Position numbers and translations under genes: made by a program
DNA from: Streptomyces sp. S.PNR 29
GTDB taxonomy: Bacteria > Actinomycetota > Actinomycetes > Streptomycetales > Streptomycetaceae
DNA: 64,000 nucleotides
NCBI RefSeq assembly: GCF_030386795.1
Contig: NZ_JANUQM010000003.1
Span: 620,001 to 684,000 of the forward strand
Reading direction: 5' to 3'
The notes under the pieces: generated by a model
Database searches by the model: none
What the model saw: the letters and a program-made list of their open reading frames with translations, nothing else
Told to the model about the DNA's origin: nothing
Shown: positions 19,551 through 28,837 of the stretch, in pieces
Layout: every line of letters starts with the position of its first letter
Position numbering within the stretch: position 1 is the first letter of the stretch

Positions 19551-20336
19551 TCACAGCTCGGCGTACACCACCGTCGCGTCGTCGTGCCTCTTGCTCCGCC
19601 CCAGGTGCGCCCGGTCCACGTCCGCGCGTTCCAGTGCCCGCACCCGGTCCACCAGAGCCCGCGGCCCCTCCTTGCGTACGAGGGTGAAGCAGTCCTCCCA
19701 GCCGCCCTCCCGGAACTTCTCCACCCATCGCGTCGCCCCGTCCGTCAGCGCGGCCAGCGCCCGGACGTCCTCGCGCCGCAGCACCCCGGTCACCGCCCGG
19801 GCCGCCACGGCCGGATCCGCGGCCGCCGTGAAGAAACCGCCCTCCTTGTTGCGGAGGGTGGCGTCTGTCAGCGCGTCCGTGGCGAGGGACGCGCGGGGGA
19901 GACGGGACAGGCGGTCGTCCAGCAGGGCCGTGACCGTGCCGGCCGGCGACTCCACCAGCAGTGCGGAGTCCGACAGGACCAGGTACTCGACCATGGCCGG
20001 GGACCAGCGCGCCAGGACCACCGTCGCCTGGGGTGTGCGGGGGTGAGAAAGGTCACAGGTTTCCGCGTGTGCCCCGGCGGTATGCGCGATGGCGCGGGAC
20101 AGGGCTTCGGTGAGGGGAACATCCAGGAGTGAAACGGTCATTTCGATCAGCGCCCCACCGAGGCGCGCCGTGAACCAGGGAACGGAATGCAGACAGCCCG
20201 TCTCGCCCGGCGGCGGCGTCACACCGTCCAGGACGACGAGTGCTCCGCCCTGTCCCGAAGCGGGAAGGGCGACGCTTGCGAAGTCCTCGTTGGGGCGGTC
20301 GGGGGAGCCTGGTTCCGACACGAGCTCAGTACGCAT
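19551..20336 (-). CDS. PP2C-type (PPM) serine/threonine phosphatase-like protein
   Basis: This 261-residue cytosolic protein resembles metal-dependent PP2C phosphatases. Motifs in order are RPNEDF near residue 14 (motif 1, with metal Asp), VVLDGVTPP (motif 2, where DG is retained), YLVLSDSALLVE, ALTDGATRW and KRHDDATVVYAEL at the C-terminus, carrying the last metal Asp pair. Most metal ligands therefore appear present and activity is plausible. Family members dephosphorylate proteins opposing Ser/Thr kinases or anti-sigma factors, but no such partner is encoded nearby. The ATG at 20336 was chosen over upstream in-frame starts because homology to the fold begins there. Confidence 0.8.
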   Translation of the reverse strand: MRTELVSEPGSPDRPNEDFASVALPASGQGGALVVLDGVTPPPGETGCLHSVPWFTARLGGALIEMTVSLLDVPLTEALSRAIAHTAGAHAETCDLSHPRTPQATVVLARWSPAMVEYLVLSDSALLVESPAGTVTALLDDRLSRLPRASLATDALTDATLRNKEGGFFTAAADPAVAARAVTGVLRREDVRALAALTDGATRWVEKFREGGWEDCFTLVRKEGPRALVDRVRALERADVDRAHLGRSKRHDDATVVYAEL

Positions 20337-20710
20337 CCGGCCAGTCTGCACGAGGCCTTCACAAGGTTCGCAAAAGGCTGGCAACGGTTGCCCGATCGGC
20401 GCACCAGCGCAGGTCAGGCGCCGGGTTTGGGATGGAATGATTCGCTCCGGGAAGGCGTGGCGGCGAATACTGCCACCGCCCGTCGCGGACGTCCAACCGG
20501 CCCCCTGCCCAAGGCGGCTGCACACGCCAGCGGAACTTGCCCCTCAACTCGCCTCCAGGGTTCACTCCTTCGGGTGGCGGGTCGGGTGATGAGCGTCCCC
20601 TGCCCACCGGCACTGGGAGGGTCGGGATCCGTACGGATCCGCACCGGGTGTACGCGCCGGCCGGCCAGTTGACGGAGCAACACCCGGGCCCACGGGTACA
20701 CGAGTCAGGA
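20337..20710. other. 374-bp divergent intergenic region before the conservon
   Basis: This region must hold the conservon promoter and that of the phosphatase-like gene. A TTGACG, a possible -35, lies at 20669-20674, about 40 bp before the kinase ATG, without a clear -10. No gene or repeat is seen. Confidence 0.4.
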
Positions 20711-23563
20711 ATGCGAGCACCGGTGCAGAAGACGCGGCCTCGTCGCACAGCCAAGCAGACGGCCCCCGTGGGGGACGCCGAGCGCACCCCCGTCGGCAAG
20801 GGCCGCCCGACGCACGTACGCAACCGCCTCATCGTCGCCGTGGCGGTGGTGGCCGCCGCGATCGCCGGAGCCGGCGCCCCGTCCGTCATCGCGGCCTCCG
20901 GGCAACTCCATGACGCGCAGGACCTGGTGACGCTCGCCGAGCAGACCCAGGACGCCCTCACGCTCGCCCACTCGCTCGCCGACGAGCGGGACGAGGTGAC
21001 CTCCTACATCGCGGCCGGACGCCCCAAGTCCAAGGCGCCCTCCGAGCAGCGCAGCGCCCGTGTGGACCGGCAGGTCGAGGAACTGCGCGCCGACACCGAC
21101 ACGCCCGCCGCACTGCGATCCCAGCTCGACGGCATCGCGGCCGTACGCAGGTCGGCGCTCACCGGCAAGAGCAGTGCCCTGGAGAGCCACCAGGCCTACT
21201 CCGCCACCATCACCGACCTCCACCGGCTCGCCGAACAGCTGGCCGAGCAGATGCCGCCACGGGCCGGCTCCGGCGCGTACGCGCTGGCCGAACTGGACTC
21301 CGCCGTCCAGCAGGCCGCCGCCGCCCGCGGTCTGCTCCTCGCGGCCCTCAGCGTGCCGCGCTCCACCCGGACCGTCATCGACCCCGCCACCGGTCTGCCG
21401 ACCACGAGCACCACCTCCTCGGACGCCGACACCAAGCAGCGCGACGCGCTCAGCGCCGCCGCCCAGCAGGCCCGGCTGCGCTCCGACGCCGCCCTCGCCG
21501 ACTTCCGCGACAACGCCCCCAAGCCGGCGCGTACCAGCTACGACTCCACGGTCACCGGCCCCGAGGTCAACTCCGCCGAGAAGTACCTCGCCACCCTCAC
21601 CGACCAGCCCACGCTCACCGGCAGCGACCTCGACGCCGGCACCAAGAAGGTGGACGCCGCGCTCTCCGCCCGCGTGGACCTGATGCGCGGCGTGGAGTCC
21701 GCCCTCTACGACCGCCGCACCAAGGACCTGGAGGCGCTGCGCGACGACGACGTCACGGCGCTGGAGATCCGGGTCGCGGTCCTCGGTGTCCTCATGCTGG
21801 TCGCCGTCGGTGTCGCCACGGCCATGGCCCGCACCCTCACCCGCCCGCTCTCCGTCCTGCGCCGCGGTTCCGCCCGCCTGGCCGAGGCGGAGAACCCGGC
21901 CGCCGAGGAACCCGTCGCCTTCACCGGCCGCAACGACGAGTTCGCCCAGGTCGTCCGCTCCGTCAACGCCCTGCACGCGCACGCCGCAGCCCTCGCCGAG
22001 CGGGTCACCACCCTGGAGGCCGACCGCAAGCACCTCGTGGGCCAGCGCCAGAAGATGGCCGACGCCCGTGAGGAGCTGCGCGCCGAACTGGCCGACTCCG
22101 CCGCCCAGCTGGAGCGCCTGCGTACGAGCATCGGCGGCACCTTCGTCAACCTCGCGCTGCGCACGCTCGGCCTGGTGGAGCGTCAGCTCTCCGTCATCGA
22201 GGGCCTGGAGGAGCGCGAGGACGACCCGGACCGCCTCGCCACCCTCTTCAAGCTCGACCACTTCGCCACGGTCATGCGCCGGCACAGCGAGAACCTCCTC
22301 GTCCTCGCCGGAACCGAGCACGTCCAGCACACCGCCGGGCCGGTGCCCCTCATCGACGTCGTCCGCGCCGCCGTCAGCGAGATCGAGCGGTACGAGCGGG
22401 TCCGTATCGCCGCGCTGCCCCCGCACGCACACATCGCCGGGTTCGCCGCCGACGACCTCTCCCACTTGTTGGCCGAACTGATGGAGAACGCCACCTCGTT
22501 CTCCCCGCCCGAGATGCCCGTCGAGGTCTCCGGCTGGCTGATGGAGAACGGCGAGGTCATGCTCTCCGTCCAGGACGAGGGCATCGGCATGACCGCCGAC
22601 CGGCTGGACCGCCTCAACTCCCGCCTCGCCGAGTTCGATCCGGCGTCCCCCTACGACCAGGAGGGCGAGGAGGGCCTCGGCCTCGGTCTGTACGTCGTCG
22701 CCCGCCTCGCCCACCGGCACGGCGCCCGGGTGCAGCTGCGCGAGCAGAAGCAGGGCGGCATCACGGCCGTCGTCGTCCTGCCCAGGACGCTGCTCGCCCC
22801 GGCCCCGTCCGCCGCCGTCCCCTCCTCCTCGCCCGTCTCCGACAGCACCCGCGGCTTCTCCCTCCCGGGCGCCGACGCCGAGGCCAACTCCAACGTCCTG
22901 CACGCCCGCGCGAAGGACGGCGACCCGCTGGTGGAGCTGGCGGAGAGGGCGGTGCAGCGCTCGCAGGAGGCGGAAGCCGACGAGCCCGCCCCGGAGCCGG
23001 AGGCCGCAAGGCCCCGGCCGGAGGCCCCCGGGGAGATCCCGGAGACCCCCGCCGAGACCACGATGGCCCTGCTGATCCCGTCCCAGGCATCCGACCCGGA
23101 GCAGGCGGCGGGGACGGGAACGCGTCCCGCGCCCGCCGACGGCGAGACCGCCCCGCACGCGGGGCCGGCCGCACCCGGCGACGCGTCCCGCACGGGTGGT
23201 GCCGGTGGGAACGATCCCGCCGGTGGGGACACCTCCCGATCGAGCGAAGCCGAGAGCGGCGGAGAAGCCGAAGCGGAACACCAGCGCGCCGAGGACGAGG
23301 AAGAACGCGTCACCGACAAGGGCCTCCCCAAGCGCACTCCCAAGATCACCGCTCAGGCCCCGGCGCAGCGGCAACGCAGCGGGTCCGTGGACGCGGAAGC
23401 CCTACGTCGCCGCCTGGGCGGCTTCCGCCAGGGGGCACAGGCGGGCTACCGCGACGTAGAGGCGGAGATCGCCGAACAGACGGCCCAGAACCAGAGGCCG
23501 ACCACAGGAACAGCTGAATCCGAAGAAGCCACGGGGGGCACAGTCGAGGAGGCAAGCAGTTGA
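20711..23563 (+). CDS. Conservon sensor histidine kinase (CvnA-like, NIT domain)
   Basis: This 950-residue membrane sensor is the first gene of a conservon. One membrane segment lies near residues 38-60 (RLIVAVAVVAAAIAGAGAPSVIAA) and a second near 355-380 (LGVLMLVAVGVATAMA). They enclose a roughly 290-residue extracellular helical domain of the nitrate/nitrite-sensing type. HAMP (RTLTRPLSVLRRGSARLAEAE), a helical linker and an HATPase domain follow (ELMENATSFSPP; DEGIGMT; GLGLGLYVVARLAHRHG). A clear phospho-accepting HE box is not evident. The last 240 residues are Pro/Glu/Ala-rich and end in a conserved LPKRTP...LRRRLGGFRQGAQAG tail. In other conservons these proteins form a membrane complex with the B, C and D products. 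Confidence 0.93.
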   Translation: MRAPVQKTRPRRTAKQTAPVGDAERTPVGKGRPTHVRNRLIVAVAVVAAAIAGAGAPSVIAASGQLHDAQDLVTLAEQTQDALTLAHSLADERDEVTSYIAAGRPKSKAPSEQRSARVDRQVEELRADTDTPAALRSQLDGIAAVRRSALTGKSSALESHQAYSATITDLHRLAEQLAEQMPPRAGSGAYALAELDSAVQQAAAARGLLLAALSVPRSTRTVIDPATGLPTTSTTSSDADTKQRDALSAAAQQARLRSDAALADFRDNAPKPARTSYDSTVTGPEVNSAEKYLATLTDQPTLTGSDLDAGTKKVDAALSARVDLMRGVESALYDRRTKDLEALRDDDVTALEIRVAVLGVLMLVAVGVATAMARTLTRPLSVLRRGSARLAEAENPAAEEPVAFTGRNDEFAQVVRSVNALHAHAAALAERVTTLEADRKHLVGQRQKMADAREELRAELADSAAQLERLRTSIGGTFVNLALRTLGLVERQLSVIEGLEEREDDPDRLATLFKLDHFATVMRRHSENLLVLAGTEHVQHTAGPVPLIDVVRAAVSEIERYERVRIAALPPHAHIAGFAADDLSHLLAELMENATSFSPPEMPVEVSGWLMENGEVMLSVQDEGIGMTADRLDRLNSRLAEFDPASPYDQEGEEGLGLGLYVVARLAHRHGARVQLREQKQGGITAVVVLPRTLLAPAPSAAVPSSSPVSDSTRGFSLPGADAEANSNVLHARAKDGDPLVELAERAVQRSQEAEADEPAPEPEAARPRPEAPGEIPETPAETTMALLIPSQASDPEQAAGTGTRPAPADGETAPHAGPAAPGDASRTGGAGGNDPAGGDTSRSSEAESGGEAEAEHQRAEDEEERVTDKGLPKRTPKITAQAPAQRQRSGSVDAEALRRRLGGFRQGAQAGYRDVEAEIAEQTAQNQRPTTGTAESEEATGGTVEEASS

Positions 23564-24063
23564 CCGCGCCCAGTACCTTCGGACTGAGCAGTGAAGCCCG
23601 CAACCTGCACTGGCTGCTGACCAACCTCGTGGAGGAGGTGCCCGGCATCCTCTCCGTCGCGGTGGTCTCCTCCGACGGACTGCTGCTGCTCTCCTCCGAC
23701 CCGGGCCGCAATCGTGAGGCACGCCGGACAGGCGGAGCCCGGCCCACCGGCCCGCGCGGCTCCTCCGCCGATCTCGCCACCATCGTCTCCGGCATCGGCA
23801 GCCTGACCATCGGGGCCGCCAAGCTGATGGACTTCGGCGGGGTCAGGCACACGATGGTCGCGATGGACGAGGGCAGCCTGTTCGTGATGTCGATCAGCGA
23901 CGGCTCCCTGCTCGGCGTGCACGGCTCCGCGGACTGCGACATGAGCGTCGTGGCGTACCACATGGCGCTCTTCGTAGGCCGCGCCGGCCATGTCCTCACC
24001 CCCGAACTCCGCCAGGAGCTGAGGGAATCCCTGGAGTCCGAGTCGACGGGGAGCGCCCGATGA
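23560..24063 (+). CDS. Conservon roadblock/LC7 protein (CvnB-like)
   Basis: This 167-residue cytosolic roadblock/LC7 (MglB-like) protein probably controls the GTPase encoded two genes on. Typical elements are LHWLLTNLVEEVPGILSVAVVSSDGLLL near residue 10, DLATIVSGIGSLTIGAAKLM, HTMVAMDEGSLFVMSISDGSLLGVHG and VAYHMALFVGRAG. It starts at a TTG that overlaps the kinase TGA (TTGA) and follows GAGGAGG, so it is translationally coupled. An Arg/Pro-rich insert near residues 48-62 (RNREARRTGGARPTGPRG) is longer than I expect for this family. Confidence 0.94.
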   Translation: MTAPSTFGLSSEARNLHWLLTNLVEEVPGILSVAVVSSDGLLLLSSDPGRNREARRTGGARPTGPRGSSADLATIVSGIGSLTIGAAKLMDFGGVRHTMVAMDEGSLFVMSISDGSLLGVHGSADCDMSVVAYHMALFVGRAGHVLTPELRQELRESLESESTGSAR

Positions 24064-24482
24064 GCAGCAGCCCCAAGCAGCATCTACCGGTCCGCGGGGC
24101 CGACCGCAAACCCGCCCGCGTACGCCCCTACTCGCTCACCGGCGGCCGCACGCGCTTCGGTCACGTCCTGCTCGTCGAGACGTTCGTGGCAAGCACCGCG
24201 GCGCTCGAAGCCCCCGAGGAGCGCAAGGAACTGACGAGTGCGCCGCTCTCCTCCCGCGTGATGCCGGAGATGCGGGCCATCGTCGAACTGTGCCGCCGCA
24301 TGCGTACGGTGGCCGAGATCGCCGCGCTGCTGAAGATGCCGCTCGGCGTGGTCCGCGTCCTCCTCAGCGACCTCGCGGACCAGGGAAAGATCCGTGTGTA
24401 CGGAACCGGGACCGGTCACGGTACGGGCCGGCCGGACCGCGCTCTGCTGGAAAGGGTGCTGAGTGGACTCCGTCGTCTCTGA
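24060..24482 (+). CDS. Conservon DUF742 protein (CvnC-like)
   Basis: This 140-residue DUF742 protein is the third conservon component. It shows VRPYSLTGGRTR near residue 20, MPEMRAIVELCRRMRTVAEIAALLKMPLGVVRVLLSDLADQGKI (a winged-helix-like segment), and an R-L ending. The helix-turn-helix appearance suggests nucleic-acid or protein binding, but in conservons it acts in a membrane-associated complex. Its ATG overlaps the roadblock stop by 4 bp (ATGA). Confidence 0.94.
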   Translation: MSSSPKQHLPVRGADRKPARVRPYSLTGGRTRFGHVLLVETFVASTAALEAPEERKELTSAPLSSRVMPEMRAIVELCRRMRTVAEIAALLKMPLGVVRVLLSDLADQGKIRVYGTGTGHGTGRPDRALLERVLSGLRRL

Positions 24483-25110
24483 CGCCGCTCACGGTGTCTC
24501 TGCTGTATCCCCGCTCGTCGAGCCCGACGAGACCCTGCGGCCCTGGCAGACGGACCGCACCCGCGCCCCCATCGCGACGAAGATAGTGGTGGCCGGCGGC
24601 TTCGGCGTCGGCAAGACCACGCTGGTCACCTCGGTCTCGGAGATCACGCCTCTGCAGACCGAGGCGCTGATGACCGAGGCCAGCGAGGAGCACGACGACC
24701 TCACCGCGACGCCGGGCAAGACCACCACCACCGTGGCCATGGACTTCGGCCGCATCACGCTCGACGACGACCTGGTGCTGTACCTCTTCGGCACGCCGGG
24801 CCAGCAGCGGTTCTGGTTCATGTGGGACGACATCGTCCGCGGGGCGATCGGTGCCGTCGTCATGGCCGACACCCGCCGCCTGAAGGACTGCTTCCCGGTG
24901 CTCGACTACTTCGAGTCCTCCGGGCTGCCGTACGTCGTCGCGGTCAACCACTTCGACGGCAGCGAGCTGTTCGAGGCGGAGGACGTGCGGGAGGCGCTGA
25001 CCATCCCGCGGCACATACCTGTCATGATCATGGACGCGCGGCGCCGGATCTCGGTGATCGAGACCCTCCTGGCCCTCGTGGCCCACGCGCTCGAGGAAAC
25101 GCCCGAGTAG
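24463..25110 (+). CDS. Conservon small GTPase (CvnD-like)
   Basis: This 215-residue GTPase is thought to act as the switch of the conservon complex. Walker A is GGFGVGKTTLV near residue 46. DFGRITLDDDLVLYLFGTPGQQRFWFMW carries the G3 motif, with GTPGQ in place of DxxGQ. VVAVNHFDGS is a degenerate G4 in which NHFD replaces NKxD, as in other members. The GTG at 24463 lies within the DUF742 gene (20-bp overlap) behind GGAAAGGG, making all four genes one coupled unit. Confidence 0.94.
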   Translation: MDSVVSDAAHGVSAVSPLVEPDETLRPWQTDRTRAPIATKIVVAGGFGVGKTTLVTSVSEITPLQTEALMTEASEEHDDLTATPGKTTTTVAMDFGRITLDDDLVLYLFGTPGQQRFWFMWDDIVRGAIGAVVMADTRRLKDCFPVLDYFESSGLPYVVAVNHFDGSELFEAEDVREALTIPRHIPVMIMDARRRISVIETLLALVAHALEETPE

Positions 25111-25192
25111 CCCGAGGCACTCCCCGAACGGGACCCCGGGCCGCCACCCCCCACGAGCAGGCCCCCGTAGTCCACCTAGGAGACACCCCCGC

Positions 25193-26455
25193 ATGCGGAA
25201 GATACTCGTCGTCGGAGCCGGCCAGTCCGGTCTCCAGCTCGCCCTCGGCCTCCAGTCGCACGGGTACGAGGTCACCCTGATGTCCAACCGGACCGCGGAC
25301 GAGATCCGCTCCGGCCGGGTCATGTCGACGCAGTGCATGTTCCACACCGCCCTGCAGCACGAGCGCGATCTGAAGCTGAACTTCTGGGAGTCCCAGGCCC
25401 CGAAGATCGAAGGACTCGGCGTCTCGGTCGCGGCCCCCGGCTCGCACGACCCGGGCCCGACCCAGCGTGCGATCGACTGGCTCGGCAGGCTCGACGGGTA
25501 CGCGCAGTCCGTCGACCAGCGGGTGAAGATGGCCGGCTGGATGGAGACCTTCGCCCAGCGCGGCGGCCAGCTGGTCATCCACGGCGCGGCGGTCGGCGAC
25601 CTGGACTACTTCTCCCGTACGTACGATCTGGTGCTGGTCTCGGCGGGCAAGGGCGAGCTCGTGCAGATGTTCGCCCGGGACCCCGAGCGCTCCCCGTACA
25701 GCGAGCCGCAGCGCGCGCTGGCCGTGTCGTACGTGCACGGTCTGGGCCCCCGCCCGGAGCACCCGGACACGGAGGCGGTCCGCTGCAACCTCGTGCCCGG
25801 CGTCGGCGAGCTGTTCGTCATGCCGTGCCTGACCACCTCCGGCCGCGCCGACATCCTGTTCTGGGAGGGCATACCCGGCGGCCCGCTCGACGTCTTCAAC
25901 GGCGTCAAGGACCCGGCGGAGCACCTCTCCCTGACCCTGGAACTCATGGAGAAGTTCCTCCCCTGGGAGCACGCGCGGGCCACCAAGGTCGAGCTGACCG
26001 ACGCGGGGGGCACCCTCGCCGGCCGTTACGCCCCCACCGTCCGCAACCCGATCGGCCGCCTCCCCGGCGGCGGCCTGGTCCTCGGCGTCGCCGACGTGGT
26101 CGTGGCGAACGACCCGATCACCGGCCAGGGCTCCAACTCGGCGTCCAAGTGCGCCGCCGCGTACCTCGCCTCGATCCTCGAACACGGCGACAAGCCGTTC
26201 GACGAGGAATGGATGCGGGGGACCTTCGACCGCTACTGGGCCACGGCCCAGCACGTCACCAAGTGGACCAACGCCATGCTCGCCCCGCCGCCGGAGCACA
26301 TCCTGAACCTCATCGGCGCCGCGGGCCAGCTCCAGCCGGTGGCGGACCGTTTCGCCAACGGCTTCAACGACCCCGCCGACTTTGAGAACTTCTTCTACGA
26401 CCCGAAGAAGACCGAGGCCTACCTGATGGAGGTCTCCGGGGCCGCGGGCGCGTAG
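25193..26455 (+). CDS. Styrene/indole monooxygenase-like FAD protein (StyA family)
   Basis: This 420-residue group E-type flavin monooxygenase probably epoxidises or oxygenates an aromatic or alkene substrate using reduced FAD supplied by a separate reductase. The N-terminal dinucleotide fold ILVVGAGQSGLQLALGL (residues 4-20) and the later DPITGQGSNSASKCAAAYL segment, which binds FAD, are clear. No StyB-type reductase is encoded nearby, so electrons must come from a general flavin reductase. The gene starts 82 bp after the conservon GTPase with its own AGGAGA site and probably belongs to that operon. Its 3' end overlaps the convergent NlpC/P60 gene by 37 bp. The substrate is unknown. Confidence 0.88.
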   Translation: MRKILVVGAGQSGLQLALGLQSHGYEVTLMSNRTADEIRSGRVMSTQCMFHTALQHERDLKLNFWESQAPKIEGLGVSVAAPGSHDPGPTQRAIDWLGRLDGYAQSVDQRVKMAGWMETFAQRGGQLVIHGAAVGDLDYFSRTYDLVLVSAGKGELVQMFARDPERSPYSEPQRALAVSYVHGLGPRPEHPDTEAVRCNLVPGVGELFVMPCLTTSGRADILFWEGIPGGPLDVFNGVKDPAEHLSLTLELMEKFLPWEHARATKVELTDAGGTLAGRYAPTVRNPIGRLPGGGLVLGVADVVVANDPITGQGSNSASKCAAAYLASILEHGDKPFDEEWMRGTFDRYWATAQHVTKWTNAMLAPPPEHILNLIGAAGQLQPVADRFANGFNDPADFENFFYDPKKTEAYLMEVSGAAGA

Positions 26456-27567
26456 TAGGCCTCGTCGGACCCCTCCATGGCACCCTCGGGGAGCTCCGGC
26501 GGCGTGTACTGCCGCAGGGGCTCCCCGCCGGGGTCGGGCCGTACGGCGCCCAGCACCGGGTTGGCCGCGATCGGCGACACCTTGACTCCGGAGCCGGGCC
26601 GCGGCGCCTGGACCACCATTCCGTCGCCGAGGTAGAGCGCGACATGCGTGGCCTCGGGGAAGTAGACGACCAGGTCCCCGGGTCGCAGCTCGCCGAGCGG
26701 GACGCGCTCCAGCCGGTCCCACTGCTCCTGGCTGGTCCGGGGGATGCGCGTCCCGGCGTGCCCCCAGGCCTGTGACGTCAGCCCGGAGCAGTCGTACGAC
26801 GCCGGTCCTTCCGCTCCCCACCGGTACGGCTTCCCGAGCTGCTCCAGGGCGAAGCGCACCGCACGCTCGCCCTCCCGCGACGGCTTTTGGTCGCTGCGGA
26901 GCGCCCCGGACGCCATGAACCTCTCCTGCGCCTTCGCGATCCCGTTCTTCTCGATCGAGGAGAGCTCGGTCAGCTGCTCCGTGGTGAGCGAGGCCAGCAG
27001 CTCCTCGACCTCGTCGAGCCGCTCCCGTACGTCGTTCCGCTCCCGCTGCTGCCGCTCGGCGAGGGCGAGTTGCCGGTCGAGGGCCTCGCGGGCGCGGCGC
27101 GCCAGCTCGTCGGCCCTCTTCTCGTGCCCGGCCAGCCGGCCCACCGTCTCGGCCCGCTTCTGCGCCAAGCGCCCGATCACATGGCCCTGTTCGAGCGCGT
27201 GCTGCGGATCGCGTGCCATCAGCAGCCGCAGGTAGGGGGAGAGGTCGCTGCTGTTCTGGTACTGCTGCCGGGCCAGCCGCCCGGCCGCGCCACGGCTGTC
27301 GTGCAGGGACAGCCGGGCCCGGGCCAGTTCGGCGTCCAGCCGCTCGGCCTCGGCGCGCTGTCTGGTCAGCTTCTCCGCGGTGGCGTTGTAGGCCTCGGTG
27401 GCCCGCTCCGCCTCGCGGTACAGCCGCTGAAGGTCCGTCAGCAGTCCGGCGACCGAGCGCGCGCCGGGTTCCGGAACGGCCGTCGCGGGCACGGGTGCGA
27501 GGACGGCCTGGGCCGCCACCGTCGCCGCGCAGGCCGTACCGACCAGACGCAGAAGCCTTCCTGACAC
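26419..27567 (-). CDS. Secreted NlpC/P60 (C40) peptidoglycan endopeptidase
   Basis: This 382-residue cell-wall hydrolase has an N-terminal signal peptide (GTACAATVAAQAVLAPVPATA, cleavage near residue 30). A long coiled-coil region follows (about 40-215, rich in Arg/Glu/Ala, as in RipA-type proteins). The C40 peptidase domain has catalytic Cys260 in YDCSGL and His308 in THVALYLG. It probably cleaves the stem peptide during growth or spore formation. The GTG at 27567 follows a strong GGAGGTGAT. The C-terminus runs 37 bp into the convergent monooxygenase gene, so the two transcripts are antisense there. Confidence 0.93.
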   Translation of the reverse strand: MSGRLLRLVGTACAATVAAQAVLAPVPATAVPEPGARSVAGLLTDLQRLYREAERATEAYNATAEKLTRQRAEAERLDAELARARLSLHDSRGAAGRLARQQYQNSSDLSPYLRLLMARDPQHALEQGHVIGRLAQKRAETVGRLAGHEKRADELARRAREALDRQLALAERQQRERNDVRERLDEVEELLASLTTEQLTELSSIEKNGIAKAQERFMASGALRSDQKPSREGERAVRFALEQLGKPYRWGAEGPASYDCSGLTSQAWGHAGTRIPRTSQEQWDRLERVPLGELRPGDLVVYFPEATHVALYLGDGMVVQAPRPGSGVKVSPIAANPVLGAVRPDPGGEPLRQYTPPELPEGAMEGSDEAYYAPAAPETSIR

Positions 27568-27679
27568 GTCATCACCTCCGGTGCGGGGCAGGCGGCCGGT
27601 CCGCTCTTTTCCGCATCGCGAGCATCAGGCGTGTACGCGAGGGCCGCGCGCCGGGTGTGCGCGGTTCGGCGCAAGGGGG

Positions 27680-27988
27680 TCACCCGTCCGCGTCGTCCGG
27701 CTTGCCGCCCGGCGTGGCGTCTGGCCCGGGGCCGGGCTTGGACCAGGGCCACTTCAAGCGGACGCTCGTCTTGCCTTCGGGGTCGTACTCGTACTTCCAC
27801 CGGGCGGGGCCGATCCTGCTCTGCCCTCGGGGCACGCGGCGGTAGACGAGCACGGTGGGCGGTCCGCCGTCAGGGGCCGGGACGGGGATGCGGTAGGTCT
27901 TCGGGGGATGTCCGGTGGGCCCGAGCAGCACGGGCAGGACGCGCCCGTCCATGGGCCCGCCCTCGAAGGGGGTGTCTTCGCTCTTCAC
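27680..27988 (-). CDS. Hypothetical protein, 102 residues
   Basis: I do not recognise this small protein. It reads cleanly as a soluble, Pro/Gly-rich polypeptide with a central segment PPTVLVYRRVPRGQSRIGPARWKYEYDP that could form a few strands. There is no signal peptide or membrane span. The GTG at 27988 gives the longest product; an internal ATG 12 codons on is an alternative. It lies 30 bp downstream of the TetR gene on the same strand, so the two may be co-transcribed. Confidence 0.6.
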   Translation of the reverse strand: MKSEDTPFEGGPMDGRVLPVLLGPTGHPPKTYRIPVPAPDGGPPTVLVYRRVPRGQSRIGPARWKYEYDPEGKTSVRLKWPWSKPGPGPDATPGGKPDDADG

Positions 27989-28018
27989 GGCACCAGTGTG
28001 CGCCGTGCGGCAGCGGTG

Positions 28019-28672
28019 TCAGACATCCGCCGCCAGGGCCTCGACCAGCGCGGAGGTCTGCTGGTCGCGCCGCGCGGTCACCGACAGGACGGCCACGAAC
28101 TGCTCGACGAGCCAGTCCCGCAGTTCCGCGGCGGGGGGCTGCTTGTCCTCGTCGAGCCAGATCAGCGAGGCCGCCTCGACCGCGGTGATCCACATGCGGA
28201 TGGTCATGCGCAGCCTGGGGCCCGGGTCGGTGACTCCCAGATGGCTGTGGATGTGCTCGGCCGCGTCCCGCCGGACCCCGTCCACGATGGCCGTCGTCCG
28301 GGACGTCTCGACGACGCTCCCACCCTGGAGCAGGGCGCTGAAGCCGGCGTCGTGCTGGTCGACGAAGGCGAGGTAGCGGTCGAGGGCGCGGGACAGGCGG
28401 GGGAGGAGCGGGCCCTCGCGGGGCTCGTCGAAGCACTGCCGCAGTTCCTCGGCGGCGGACCGCAGAGCGGCCTCGTACAGCTGCTGCTTGCCGCCCGGGA
28501 AGTACCGGTACACCAGCGGCCGCGAAACCCCGGCCTGCTCCGCCACATCGTCCAGGGAGACGTCCTCCGGCGCCCGGTGCGCGAACAGCGAGAGCGCGGC
28601 GTCGAGCAACTGGCTCCGCCGTTCCTCGACGCTGAGCCGGCGGTAGGCGGGGGTGGGGGCCGAGGGCGTCAT
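28019..28672 (-). CDS. TetR-family transcriptional regulator
   Basis: This 217-residue repressor-type regulator has a clear TetR DNA-binding domain at residues about 15-62 (RRSQLLDAALSLFAHRAPEDVSLDDVAEQAGVSRPLVYRYFPGGKQ), followed by a helical ligand domain without recognisable specificity. The neighbouring AurF-type gene and the divergent ferritin-like gene are plausible targets, because both candidate palindromes nearby (28838-28858 and 29814-29827) flank the AurF gene. This is inference. The ATG at 28672 was chosen because the domain follows directly. Confidence 0.92.
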   Translation of the reverse strand: MTPSAPTPAYRRLSVEERRSQLLDAALSLFAHRAPEDVSLDDVAEQAGVSRPLVYRYFPGGKQQLYEAALRSAAEELRQCFDEPREGPLLPRLSRALDRYLAFVDQHDAGFSALLQGGSVVETSRTTAIVDGVRRDAAEHIHSHLGVTDPGPRLRMTIRMWITAVEAASLIWLDEDKQPPAAELRDWLVEQFVAVLSVTARRDQQTSALVEALAADV

Positions 28673-28837
28673 GACGTGCAGCGTAATCGGTCACAGCCCG
28701 CCCGGCCGGGCGCGGTCGTGGCACGGCTCCGGCACGGCAGCCGCACCAGCCCCCGCTGGCACGGCGTTGCACAACGGCCCCGCCGGCACCCACACGATGG
28801 CGCTCCGCCGCGGTGCAGTCGCAGCCGGGCGGTGCCT

